DNA of 6,883 nt. Origin: Chitinophagaceae bacterium (GTDB lineage Bacteria > Bacteroidota > Bacteroidia > Chitinophagales > Chitinophagaceae). The stretch is taken from assembly GCA_023251285.1 (NCBI GenBank), contig JAHEZB010000110.1:1-6883 (forward strand). Direction: 5' to 3'. Position 1 is the stretch's first letter; each line of letters opens with the position of its first letter. The notes beneath the pieces are model-generated. The model made no database searches and had not been told where the DNA came from. It saw nothing but the letters and a program-made list of their open reading frames with translations. The translations under genes were made by a program, and so were the position numbers. Of the stretch, positions 1 to 6,839 are shown one piece after another.

Positions 1-635
1 CAGTTCATCGCAGGATTAATATAGCAGAATTATTAACGCATGGTGCAAAAAAAGTGGAACTGTGCTATCGCTCTTTTGATGCGGAATTTGAAAGGCCGCT
101 GATTTTGACGGAGGATGAAACCAGATTATATGGGGCATTAGTAGGTTTTGTCGGAACCTATGAAAATGTCCGCGCTTCCTTTATTGCTTACCTGATTGAG
201 AATGGAATTCCGGTATCAGTAACCGGAAATGATTGGCCGGATGGGGAATATTGGCATATTATCAAGCCGTATTATAAAGGGCCTTCTGTTTTTAACGAAG
301 ATTATATCAAAGCGATAAACGGGCTGGATATTGCGCTACACTTTTTGAGACACGCCAACCGTGACGAGCAGGACAGCCGCACATTTGAAATTCCTGCCTG
401 CAAAAGATTCATGCTGGCAGAAAGGTCTGAAGTTCACAAGCAACTTTTCACAGAGGATGAAGAGGCAGTTTTCTTTTCATCTAAAGAAGAATTGCTCGAA
501 AAAGTGAAACGATATATGACTGATCCTGCTGAAAGAGAACGCATTGCGCTGAATGGTTACAACCGATGCTTTAAGAGCGGTTACACACATTTAGAACGAA
601 TGAAAACGGTTTTAAAAAGGGCGATTGAGTATTGA
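1..635 (+). CDS. CgeB-like glycosyltransferase, 3' part (5' end outside window)
   Basis: This is the C-terminal part of a glycosyltransferase resembling the CgeB/YkvP 'Glyco_trans_1_2' family, which transfers a sugar from a nucleotide donor in the cytoplasm. The frame is open to the left edge (first full codon at 3), and the 17 codons before the GTG at 54 read like the conserved part of the family (HRRINIAELLTHGAKKVEL), so that GTG is internal and the gene is cut by the window. About 210 residues are visible. Counting from the codon at 3, GFVGTYE (48-54) resembles the family's GFVGS turn at the start of the C-terminal Rossmann domain. SRTFEIPACKRFMLAERS (125-142) is the donor-binding stretch with Glu129 in the place of the usual acidic residue. 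A helix with a PAERERIA segment follows, typical of the family's end. The stop overlaps the next start in TGATG, so the two are probably co-translated. The sugar and acceptor cannot be told. Confidence 0.85.
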   Translation, partial: VHRRINIAELLTHGAKKVELCYRSFDAEFERPLILTEDETRLYGALVGFVGTYENVRASFIAYLIENGIPVSVTGNDWPDGEYWHIIKPYYKGPSVFNEDYIKAINGLDIALHFLRHANRDEQDSRTFEIPACKRFMLAERSEVHKQLFTEDEEAVFFSSKEELLEKVKRYMTDPAERERIALNGYNRCFKSGYTHLERMKTVLKRAIEY

Positions 636-1822
636 TGAATGGAAGGTTAACCGGTAAACGAATAAGAAGGATTGTGGTGGGAATCTACATTGACGCCGAC
701 TTCTTTCCCCCGACGATCAACGCAATCCTGAATTTTGCTGAAGTAAGTGATGAAGTAATCGTGGTAAGCCGAAACAACAGCGCTGGAGATTATCCTTATC
801 CTTCGAATGTCGTTTTGAAAAAAGTAGGCCGGTATTGCACTGTGAGAGAAATGGAAAAGCAACCGGTGGGGCTAAAGGCCCTGGAATTCCTAAAATTTAC
901 CTACAGGCTTTTCAGATCATCCAAGAGTAACAAATGCGAGCTGCTGGTATTATATGACCACATTGCCTTGTTCTCTTTTTTTCTTGCCAAAAGTGTCTCC
1001 AAAAAAAGTAAGGTTTGGTACCACAACCATGATATGCCGATAAAGGAAATCATTAAAAAAAGAACGATAGGAGGTCTTGCTGCTGCTTATGAAGAAAAGG
1101 CAATGAATTACATTGACTATTTTTCCCTTCCCTCACAGGAAAGGCTTCCCTTTTATCCTCACGTTAATACAAGGATACCGGTTTTTATTATCCCCAATTA
1201 TCCATCTTTGAAAGTGTATGGTAACGTTCAAATTCGAAATAATAGGGAAGGCTTCAAATTCATTTACCAGGGTTTTATTGGGGCTGGCCATGCCTTAGAA
1301 GAGGTGATCCAATGCATCGGGTTGTTTCAAAAAGATAACCACATTGAATTCATTCTCAAGGGATCTGTGCACGTTGATTACAAAAAAAAATTAAATGACC
1401 TGTCACACCAACTTGGAGTTGCCGGGCAACTTCATTGGTATCCGGTTGGTCCTTATAGAGAATTGCCGGCCCTGACCGCTTCTGCTACAGTCGGAATAGG
1501 TATCAATAAAAATACAGACATTGTGAACCGCAACCAGGGAACCGCTTCTAATAAAATTTATGAGTATGCGGCGTGTGGTCTCCCTGTTATCGTTTTCGAT
1601 AGTGAGCAGTTTCGTAAGTACCTGGATAAATATTCCTGGGTGTTTTTTACCGACGGATCCGTTGATTCCCTGGAAAAGATCATAACCAACATTAATCAAA
1701 ATGCATCTGAATTGGGAAAACTGGCCCGGGAAAGTTTTGAACAGGAACTGAATTTTGAAAAAGTATTTCTACCTGTATTAGAAGAAGTAGCCGCAAGTAT
1801 AGCAAAACAGGAAAGGAACTAA
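635..1822 (+). CDS. GT4-like glycosyltransferase (GT-B fold)
   Basis: This is a 395-residue cytoplasmic glycosyltransferase, the normal length for a two-domain GT-B enzyme. The N-terminal acceptor domain starts at a beta strand (IRRIVVGIYIDADFF, 10-24) and contains YHNHDMP (129-135), an aromatic and histidine-rich strip seen in related enzymes. The C-terminal donor domain starts near FKFIYQGFIGAGHALEEVI (207-225), and SNKIYEYAACGLPVIVFDS (305-323) is the nucleotide-sugar site with Glu310. The first acidic residue of the classical E-x7-E pair is Gly302 here, as in several GT4 branches that keep only the second one. The frame also has a TTG at 632, but the ATG at 635 is preferred because it makes a TGATG junction with the previous stop. 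A run of nine A residues lies at 1382-1390, inside three Lys codons. It overlaps the next gene by one base (TAATG). Donor and linkage are unknown. Confidence 0.88.
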   Translation: MNGRLTGKRIRRIVVGIYIDADFFPPTINAILNFAEVSDEVIVVSRNNSAGDYPYPSNVVLKKVGRYCTVREMEKQPVGLKALEFLKFTYRLFRSSKSNKCELLVLYDHIALFSFFLAKSVSKKSKVWYHNHDMPIKEIIKKRTIGGLAAAYEEKAMNYIDYFSLPSQERLPFYPHVNTRIPVFIIPNYPSLKVYGNVQIRNNREGFKFIYQGFIGAGHALEEVIQCIGLFQKDNHIEFILKGSVHVDYKKKLNDLSHQLGVAGQLHWYPVGPYRELPALTASATVGIGINKNTDIVNRNQGTASNKIYEYAACGLPVIVFDSEQFRKYLDKYSWVFFTDGSVDSLEKIITNINQNASELGKLARESFEQELNFEKVFLPVLEEVAASIAKQERN

Positions 1823-3024
1823 TGACTAGTAAGAAAGTTCGTATTGCCATTGTTATTTCACATCCGATACAGCATTTTTGCCCTCAATATGTAAGCTTTG
1901 CTCAAAATCCGGAGGTTGAATTGAAAGTGTTTTTTGGTTCTGCTTTGGGCTATAAAAAGTACGTGGATGAAAATTTTAAAACGGAGGTTAGCTGGAATAA
2001 TCTGCAATTGGAGCGGTTTCCGCATTGCTTTTTAAATGGAGAGCAGGTAATACAACCTGATAAAAACCTGGATGCGCCGTCACTTGAAAAGGAAGTGGAA
2101 CATTTTTATCCGGACATGTTATTTACGTATGGTTATTTCCAGAACTTACAGAGAAGGGCCCACAGGTGGGCGATTAAAAATAAAGTGGCAATGGCTTACA
2201 TCTCAGATAGTGAATTGAGGCACTCTGAAAATACAGCGAAGGCCTGGTTGAAATCATTTTTTCTCCGCCGGTATTTATCACCGGTAAGTTTTTTTTTAAC
2301 GATGGGAGATGCCAATGAAGCCTATTACCGGAAATACCGGGTTGCATCCGAAAAATTACTGAGGATGCATTATCCGATTGATTATGGGCAATATCAAAAA
2401 GCCTTTTTGCAAAAAGACCGGCTTCGAACCGCTATCCGAAATCAATATTCAATTCGTGAAAATGAAATCGTTCTTTCTGTGGTGGGAAAATTAGTGGCCT
2501 GGAAAAACCAGGATCATATCATCGAAGCAATGAAAGTACTGGAAAATGAAGGACTTTTTGCCCATTTATTTATTATTGGTTCCGGAAACAAGCGGTCCGA
2601 ATGGGAAGAGAAAGCCGGGAATCTGAAAAAAAGCAAAGTACATTTTACCGGTTTTGTTAAAGCAGAAGAATTACCTTCTTACTATTCCGCCACCGATATC
2701 TATGTGCACCCCGCTTCACTCGAACCTCATTCAGTTGCCATCAGTGAAGCCATTATAATGGGTTGCCCGGTAATTTTAAGCGATCGTTGTGGTAGCTATG
2801 GTGCAACCGATGACGTACAAGAAGGGAAGAACGGTTTTGTATATCCTTTCGGTGATATTGAAACGCTGGCAGAAAAAATAAAATCGCTTGTAAATGATGC
2901 CCGGCGACGTAAGGATTTTAGCGGTTATTCGCATCAATTGGGAATGCAGTTTCAGCAGAATTCTCATTATAAGATGCTTGAACAACTGGTAAAAAGATTC
3001 CGGGACTTGAATCGGGAAGTATGA
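1822..3024 (+). CDS. GT4 glycosyltransferase with N-terminal SHPIQ motif
   Basis: This 400-residue retaining GT-B glycosyltransferase of the GT4 kind would add one sugar to the growing lipid-linked unit. The N-terminus (IAIVISHPIQHFCPQYVSF, 8-26) followed by LKVFFGS and a D-x-F-x-x-x-V-x-W segment (50-58) matches a recognisable subgroup of polysaccharide glycosyltransferases. The donor domain shows VGKLVAWKNQDHIIEAM (221-237) with Lys223 and Lys228 at the usual phosphate-binding positions, then HFTGFVKAEELPSYYSATD (274-292), and a full E-x7-E pair at Glu301 and Glu309 (EPHSVAISEA), so it should be active. The ATG at 1822 overlaps the previous stop (TAATG), and AAAGGA at 1812-1817 is a fair ribosome site. 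A run of nine T residues occurs at 2289-2297. The end overlaps the next gene by four bases (ATGA). The sugar donor is not predictable from sequence alone. Confidence 0.9.
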   Translation: MTSKKVRIAIVISHPIQHFCPQYVSFAQNPEVELKVFFGSALGYKKYVDENFKTEVSWNNLQLERFPHCFLNGEQVIQPDKNLDAPSLEKEVEHFYPDMLFTYGYFQNLQRRAHRWAIKNKVAMAYISDSELRHSENTAKAWLKSFFLRRYLSPVSFFLTMGDANEAYYRKYRVASEKLLRMHYPIDYGQYQKAFLQKDRLRTAIRNQYSIRENEIVLSVVGKLVAWKNQDHIIEAMKVLENEGLFAHLFIIGSGNKRSEWEEKAGNLKKSKVHFTGFVKAEELPSYYSATDIYVHPASLEPHSVAISEAIIMGCPVILSDRCGSYGATDDVQEGKNGFVYPFGDIETLAEKIKSLVNDARRRKDFSGYSHQLGMQFQQNSHYKMLEQLVKRFRDLNREV

Positions 3025-3917
3025 GTATAGTCGTATGCAAATTACCAAAAGCGGGCCTGGGCAACCAGTTGTTTCCATTAATGCACGCGTTGATCTTTGG
3101 GAAACTGAATGATCTGCCGGTGATCATTACCGGGTATCATGCCATTAAGATCGGTCCCTGGTTGAGAGGTGAGAAAAGCAAGCGAAAGTATAAGGGATTT
3201 TTTACGTTTGAAAAAAGCTGGCTCGGAGAAGCTTCAGACCGTCAAAAGGTGAAGAGATTTGAGAGAAAATTTGAACAGGTAACAGAACCTGAGGTAATGA
3301 AGCTCTCAGCGCCTGAACTTGAAAACAAAGTTTTTGTTTTCCACGAAATTGGTGATTACCACGATTTTTTTCGCCGTTTGAAAGAATACCGGGATGAAGT
3401 AATTGAAACACTTTATTCCATCATTGATCCGGCCATTATTAATGAACTAAATATAAAAGAAGCACCAGTAATCGGAATTCATATCCGGATGGGTGATTTT
3501 CGTAAATTAGAAGCAGGAGAAACCTATCAAAGTGGCCATGTAAGACCACCGGTTTCGCTTTTTATTGATCTCGTAAACCGCATCCGTGTCATGAACGGGA
3601 AAGATCTATCTGTTGTAATCTTTTCGGATGGTTACCGCCATGAACTAAAGAAAATTCTTCTGTTAAAGAATATTCAACTGGCCGAAAATAACTGTGACCT
3701 GGTGGATCTATTATTGTTAAGTAAAAGCTCCATCATCTTACCAACTCATGGTAGTACCTTTAGTGCATGGGCTTGTTTTTTATCAACAGCATCCATACTT
3801 TCGGTTTTTAATTATCCAAAACCGATAAGGCCAGGTGATCTGTCAGGTGATTTATATGAAGGAACTTTTGATGCCGGAAATGAACTTCTCAGGAAAAATA
3901 TCTCGGGCATTTTATGA
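3021..3917 (+). CDS. GT11-like fucosyltransferase (alpha-1,2-fucosyltransferase family)
   Basis: This 298-residue protein looks like an inverting fucosyltransferase of the GT11 type, which moves fucose from GDP-fucose to a galactose or similar acceptor. Three family motifs appear in order: GLGNQLF near the N-terminus (12-18), IGIHIRMGDF (151-160) with the His154-x-Arg156-x-Gly-Asp159 pattern that binds GDP-sugar, and a C-terminal stretch DLVDLLLLSKSSIILPTHGS (226-245) followed by TFSAWACFL (246-254), equivalent to the family's 'SxFSWWAAWL' element. The length is usual for bacterial members. Plain alpha-1,2 enzymes often carry HxRRGDY, whereas this one has HIRMGDF, so the linkage (1,2 or other) and even the donor are less certain than the fold. 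Both ends overlap neighbours by four bases (ATGA), placing it firmly in the operon. GDP-fucose synthesis genes are not in the window. Confidence 0.8.
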   Translation: MSIVVCKLPKAGLGNQLFPLMHALIFGKLNDLPVIITGYHAIKIGPWLRGEKSKRKYKGFFTFEKSWLGEASDRQKVKRFERKFEQVTEPEVMKLSAPELENKVFVFHEIGDYHDFFRRLKEYRDEVIETLYSIIDPAIINELNIKEAPVIGIHIRMGDFRKLEAGETYQSGHVRPPVSLFIDLVNRIRVMNGKDLSVVIFSDGYRHELKKILLLKNIQLAENNCDLVDLLLLSKSSIILPTHGSTFSAWACFLSTASILSVFNYPKPIRPGDLSGDLYEGTFDAGNELLRKNISGIL

Positions 3918-4651
3918 ATAAAGGTTTATTGAATAAATATTTTCAAAAGTTCGGATTTGAAATACATGGAACAGGTTACCTCCAATCAGTTAAAAAGGGG
4001 GCATTTAAGGAAGATGCCTTTACAGTTCAAAAAGAAATGCTTAAAAATTGTTCAACGATATTTGATGTAGGTGCAAACAGGGGAGAAATAACTTCAAAAT
4101 ATGCCGAGTTATTCCCCCAAGCAAACGTTTACGCATTTGAACCATTTCCTGACTCCTTTAAAATTCTGGAATCAAAATTTTTCGGAAACAAAAGAATAGA
4201 ATGTTTTCAAAACGCAATTGGTGCTGTAAACACAAAAAGTAATTTATTTGTAAATAGAAACGTAGACACAAATTCATTACTAAGTTCTGTTAAAATAGGC
4301 TTATCATCTGATCAACAGGTTAAAAATGTAGGTGTAATAGAAGTGGATGTTTGTACTATCGACGATTTTTGCAGAAATAAATTGATTAATAGTATTGACA
4401 TATTAAAATTGGATATCCAGGGAAGTGAGTTATTTGCGTTAAAGGGCGCAACAGAGCTATTAAAAAACAAACGGATTAATTTGATTTACTCGGAAGTGTA
4501 TTTTAAAAAACAGTATGAAAACCAACCACTTTTCCCTGATATATCAAAATTTTTGGAACAGTTTGAATATTATTTGCAGGATTTTTATACTCCCATTTAT
4601 GGAAAAGGAAACTTAGCGTGGTGCGATGTTATTTTTAAGCCTAACAATTAA
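3914..4651 (+). CDS. FkbM family SAM-dependent methyltransferase
   Basis: This 245-residue class I methyltransferase of the FkbM (Methyltransf_21) family is likely to O-methylate a hydroxyl on a sugar of the repeat unit in the cytoplasm. The SAM-binding loop is TIFDVGANRGEIT (48-60), and the acidic residue that holds the ribose is Glu76 in VYAFEPFPDS. The family signature LKLDIQGSELFALKGA (164-179) and the following INLIYSEVYF (188-197) are both present, so the domain is complete. It begins with an ATGA overlap on the fucosyltransferase gene, which suggests a coupled pair and possibly a methylated fucose (inference). The gene is clearly richer in A+T than its neighbours: I counted 210 G+C in the 660 bases 3961-4620 (32%), against 42% in samples on both sides. 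It may therefore have arrived separately. It ends in TAA, nine bases before the polymerase start. Confidence 0.9.
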   Translation: MNKGLLNKYFQKFGFEIHGTGYLQSVKKGAFKEDAFTVQKEMLKNCSTIFDVGANRGEITSKYAELFPQANVYAFEPFPDSFKILESKFFGNKRIECFQNAIGAVNTKSNLFVNRNVDTNSLLSSVKIGLSSDQQVKNVGVIEVDVCTIDDFCRNKLINSIDILKLDIQGSELFALKGATELLKNKRINLIYSEVYFKKQYENQPLFPDISKFLEQFEYYLQDFYTPIYGKGNLAWCDVIFKPNN

Positions 4652-4660
4652 TATTGTATA

Positions 4661-6058
4661 GTGAATTCTCTATTTAAAGCAAAAATAGATTGGGGTGTTT
4701 ATATAATTATCGCGATTCTAATAAGGGTAGCCTTCTTCAATATGTCATGGGTTTCGTATGTTGCGATACTGATATCCATGCATCAGTTTTTCTTATTTTT
4801 TTATGCCCTCGGATATATGATTCCTGTAAGGTATCTTTCAGGAGCATTTATGTGCATGCAAATGCTGCTTGGTCCTGCCATGGCGTATAGCGGACTTGAC
4901 GCGTACCAAAGACCTGAATCAAAAATGCAGATCCCGGAATTGGATTACTTCATGTATGCAATACCGGCAGTGATTTGTTTTATCATCGGGCTTCATGTCT
5001 CGGCAGGAAAGTTGAAAGGGGAATTTATCAACCAGGAAAAAATTCGCAGATACGTTGCACAAAATGAAAAGCTTCCATATTATTTTGTCGCATTCGGGTT
5101 CGTGGCCAGCTTTATTGGGCCTTATTTCGGCTCAGAACTTGGATTTGTTTTTTTTCTGTTTTCCAATTTTAAATTTATAGGTGCCTTCCTGATTATCCTG
5201 GGGAATAAAAAATTAAAGCCTTTATACCTGGTTTTAGTATTTGGGTCTATTGTCGCTTCTTCTCTCCAACAAGCGATGTTCCACGATCTGGTCACCTGGT
5301 TGATTTTCCTTGGGGCGGTGTTTGCATTAAAATACAAACCGTCTGTGAATGTAAAAGCCTTATTTGCCATTGGTTTTGCAATCCTTGCTTTGGTAATTCA
5401 ACAATTAAAAGGCGATTACAGGCAGGCGACGTGGACAGGAAAAGAAGGTGCAGGGTTATCGACTTTTGTTCAAACATACGATCAGAGTGAAAGCAAAGGC
5501 CGGTTTAGTATCGAAAGTATTGCAGAAAGCAATATCCGCATTAACCAGGGTTTTATTGTAACACACATTATGAAGACGGTGCCCGCTAAAGTGCCCTATG
5601 AAAATGGTGCAGAAATGGTGGAAATTCTCAAGGCAGCCATTTTACCAAGAATTTTGGCGCCTGATAAATTAATGGCAGGTGACAGAACTATTTTTATGAA
5701 ATATACCGGTTTGTTTTTGATGCCCGGAACTTCTATGGGAATGAGTACGATGGGGGACGCTTATGTTAATTTTGGCACATTTGGCGGTGTAATCTTCATG
5801 TTTTTCTTTGGTCTTTTGTTCAGTGAGATCTTGAATGCTTTTCATAAAAGGTCGGCTGAGTATCCGGTTCTCCTACTTTTTATTCCGATGGTTTTCTATT
5901 ACCCGATACGGCCTGATTGCGAATTGCAGACGATTTTGGGGCATTTGTTTAAATCATGCTTCCTGATCTTTGTAATGTTGCACGTTTGGCAAGCGAAGCT
6001 TAGATTAAAGCCGACGAAAGCCGGCAAACAAATGGCGGTCGCAAAGGAAGCCAGTTAA
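4661..6058 (+). CDS. Wzy-like polysaccharide polymerase, integral membrane protein
   Basis: This 465-residue, strongly hydrophobic protein probably joins lipid-linked repeat units on the outer side of the inner membrane. By eye there are about eleven or twelve membrane segments (roughly 12-27, 31-51, 57-77, 97-116, 139-157, 163-180, 185-204, 208-224, 231-248, 369-391, 402-417, 427-446). A large hydrophilic loop lies between about 249 and 368. The loop holds basic residues and the segment VPYENGAEMVEILKAAILPR followed by ILAPDKL (311-337), then a second part (GTSMGMSTMGDAYVNFGTFGG, 356-376, quoted here only in outline) leading into the next helix. This layout is typical of Wzy-type polymerases, which share little sequence. 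The start is taken at GTG 4661, because the frame is closed by the previous gene's TAA only 12 bases upstream and the next in-frame ATG (4742) would remove the first helix. No clear ribosome site precedes it. An O-antigen ligase is the main alternative. Confidence 0.72.
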   Translation: MNSLFKAKIDWGVYIIIAILIRVAFFNMSWVSYVAILISMHQFFLFFYALGYMIPVRYLSGAFMCMQMLLGPAMAYSGLDAYQRPESKMQIPELDYFMYAIPAVICFIIGLHVSAGKLKGEFINQEKIRRYVAQNEKLPYYFVAFGFVASFIGPYFGSELGFVFFLFSNFKFIGAFLIILGNKKLKPLYLVLVFGSIVASSLQQAMFHDLVTWLIFLGAVFALKYKPSVNVKALFAIGFAILALVIQQLKGDYRQATWTGKEGAGLSTFVQTYDQSESKGRFSIESIAESNIRINQGFIVTHIMKTVPAKVPYENGAEMVEILKAAILPRILAPDKLMAGDRTIFMKYTGLFLMPGTSMGMSTMGDAYVNFGTFGGVIFMFFFGLLFSEILNAFHKRSAEYPVLLLFIPMVFYYPIRPDCELQTILGHLFKSCFLIFVMLHVWQAKLRLKPTKAGKQMAVAKEAS

Positions 6059-6090
6059 TGACGAACGTATCAACTCCTATATTACATTGA
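6058..6090 (+). promoter_or_regulatory. 10-codon open frame bridging polymerase stop and methyltransferase start
   Basis: An ATG at 6058 overlaps the polymerase stop as TAATG and opens a frame encoding MTNVSTPILH, which ends at TGA 6088-6090. That TGA overlaps the TTG start of the next gene (TTGA at 6087-6090). Ribosomes finishing the polymerase could restart here, translate ten codons and end exactly at the next start, keeping up the chain of coupled junctions seen earlier in the operon. Equally, it could be the original start of the methyltransferase, separated from the body by an indel near 6088. Chance cannot be excluded for so short a frame, and no translation is shown by the sequence itself. 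Confidence 0.3.
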
Positions 6091-6734
6091 AATCTATCAA
6101 ACAATTTATTTATCGATTCTTGACACGTAACCCGCTGATTGATTGGACGGTGAAAAAAATCCGCAATACTCTTTTTCCTGGTTCAGCTTTATATTGGGAG
6201 CGGCATTATAGCAAGGATGGAAATTCCGGTTCAGGTTCTTATGGCAGAAGTGCTGAATACAAGGCGGGGTTTTTGAATCAATTTGTTGAAAACAACCATA
6301 TTCAGAGCGTTATAGAATTTGGATGTGGTGATGGCAACCAGGCCATGCAATTTAATTTTCCTTCCTATACCGGCCTTGATGTGTCCACAACTGCAATAGA
6401 AAAATGCGGTGAATTGTGTAAAAATGATCCTGCCAAACAGTTTTTTATTTTAGATGAAAAAACAACCGGATTAAAAGCGGAGCTGGCCATCTCGCTGGAT
6501 GTCATTTATCATTTAATTGAGAAAGACGTGTACGAAAATTATATGAAACAGTTATTTACTGCTGCAACAAAATATGTCATTATTTATGCCTGGGATGTTG
6601 AAAGTGATAAAAATTACCACGTAAAGCACCGCAAGTTTTCAGCGTGGATCAAAGAAAATGTTCCTGAATTTAAACTTTTTAATAAAATCAAAAATTCTAC
6701 CTTTTCAGATTTTTATATTTATCACCGGAGATGA
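6087..6734 (+). CDS. Class I SAM-dependent methyltransferase
   Basis: This 215-residue methyltransferase has a seven-strand Rossmann core and probably methylates a sugar or another small cytoplasmic acceptor linked to this glycan. After a basic N-terminal helix comes ALYWERHYSKDGNSGSGSYG (34-53), a conserved lead-in in this family. The SAM loop is SVIEFGCGDGNQ (74-85), Asp98 in YTGLDVS binds the ribose, and ISLDVIYHLIEKDVYENYM (135-153) carries the motif after strand four. HVKHRKFSAWI (178-188) follows near the end, so the domain looks whole. The start is uncertain: TTG 6087 is the only usual start codon before the core (the next in-frame ATG is at about residue 107, past the SAM site), and no good ribosome site is seen. 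The rarer ATT at 6081, or a frameshifted start at ATG 6058, are alternatives. A 28-base gap to the polymerase stop keeps it in the operon. Confidence 0.85.
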   Translation: MKSIKQFIYRFLTRNPLIDWTVKKIRNTLFPGSALYWERHYSKDGNSGSGSYGRSAEYKAGFLNQFVENNHIQSVIEFGCGDGNQAMQFNFPSYTGLDVSTTAIEKCGELCKNDPAKQFFILDEKTTGLKAELAISLDVIYHLIEKDVYENYMKQLFTAATKYVIIYAWDVESDKNYHVKHRKFSAWIKENVPEFKLFNKIKNSTFSDFYIYHRR

Positions 6735-6839
6735 GACAAAACTGACATCGATGGACAAGAAGGAATTCGGATTTATTAAAAGTGGTTTTGTTCAAATTCG
6801 ACAACTTCCGTCTTCCTGGTAAAAAAAAAGGGTTGATCG
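6735..6839. other. Gene-free tail after the operon
   Basis: No gene is supported here. The stop of the methyltransferase overlaps an ATG (6731) that opens only four codons (MRQN). A second ATG at 6751 gives a 23-codon frame ending at TAA 6820-6822, and neither resembles a known protein. Frame 2 stays open from 6746 to the TAA at 6851-6853 but lacks an ATG. A run of nine A residues sits at 6821-6829. I found no strong GC hairpin followed by T residues, so no rho-independent terminator can be called. Confidence 0.5.

Larger units (their letters stand above)
1..6734 (+). other. Polysaccharide biosynthesis operon (single co-directional block)
   Basis: Seven genes run in the same direction. Junctions are TGATG (633-637), TAATG (1820-1824), ATGA (3021-3024), ATGA (3914-3917), a 9-base gap (4652-4660) and a 28-base gap bridged by a short open frame (6059-6086). 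There is no space for internal promoters or terminators in the intergenic parts, and I saw none that convinced me. The set of four glycosyltransferases, two methyltransferases and one polymerase-like membrane protein points to a Wzx/Wzy-type glycan pathway. The promoter must lie upstream of the window, as may the missing flippase, initiating transferase and export genes. Confidence 0.8.

Noticed and set aside
54..56. GTG at 54 as the start of the first gene
   Set aside because: The frame is open to the left edge, and the 17 codons before it read like conserved family sequence, so this is an internal valine in a gene cut by the window.
632..634. TTG at 632 as the start of the second gene
   Set aside because: The ATG at 635, directly after it, makes a standard TGATG overlap and gives a normal N-terminus. 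The TTG would only add one residue.
2776..3127. Minus-strand frames across the third and fourth genes
   Set aside because: They are opposite to well-supported glycosyltransferase frames with clear motifs, have no recognisable domains and no junction logic. The other minus-strand frames at 647-862, 1403-1699, 3202-3411 and 5122-5477 were rejected for the same reason.
4644..4657. Short inverted repeat ACAAT-TAAT-ATTGT around the FkbM stop codon
   Set aside because: The stem is only five mostly A-T pairs with no T run that would make a terminator, so it is expected by chance in A+T-rich DNA.
4649..4660. Possible read-through fusion of the FkbM protein and the polymerase, which share a frame
   Set aside because: A normal TAA ends the first gene, and both proteins are complete by domain and length. 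The shared frame is a one-in-three chance.
4690..4890. 66-codon + strand frame inside the polymerase gene
   Set aside because: It lies wholly within the polymerase frame, does not resemble a known protein and is best seen as a shadow.
6751..6822. 23-codon frame starting at ATG 6751
   Set aside because: It is short, without a ribosome site or recognisable sequence, so I do not call it a gene.
6791..6830. Rho-independent terminator near the A9 tract
   Set aside because: I found no stable GC-rich stem next to the A or T run on either strand.
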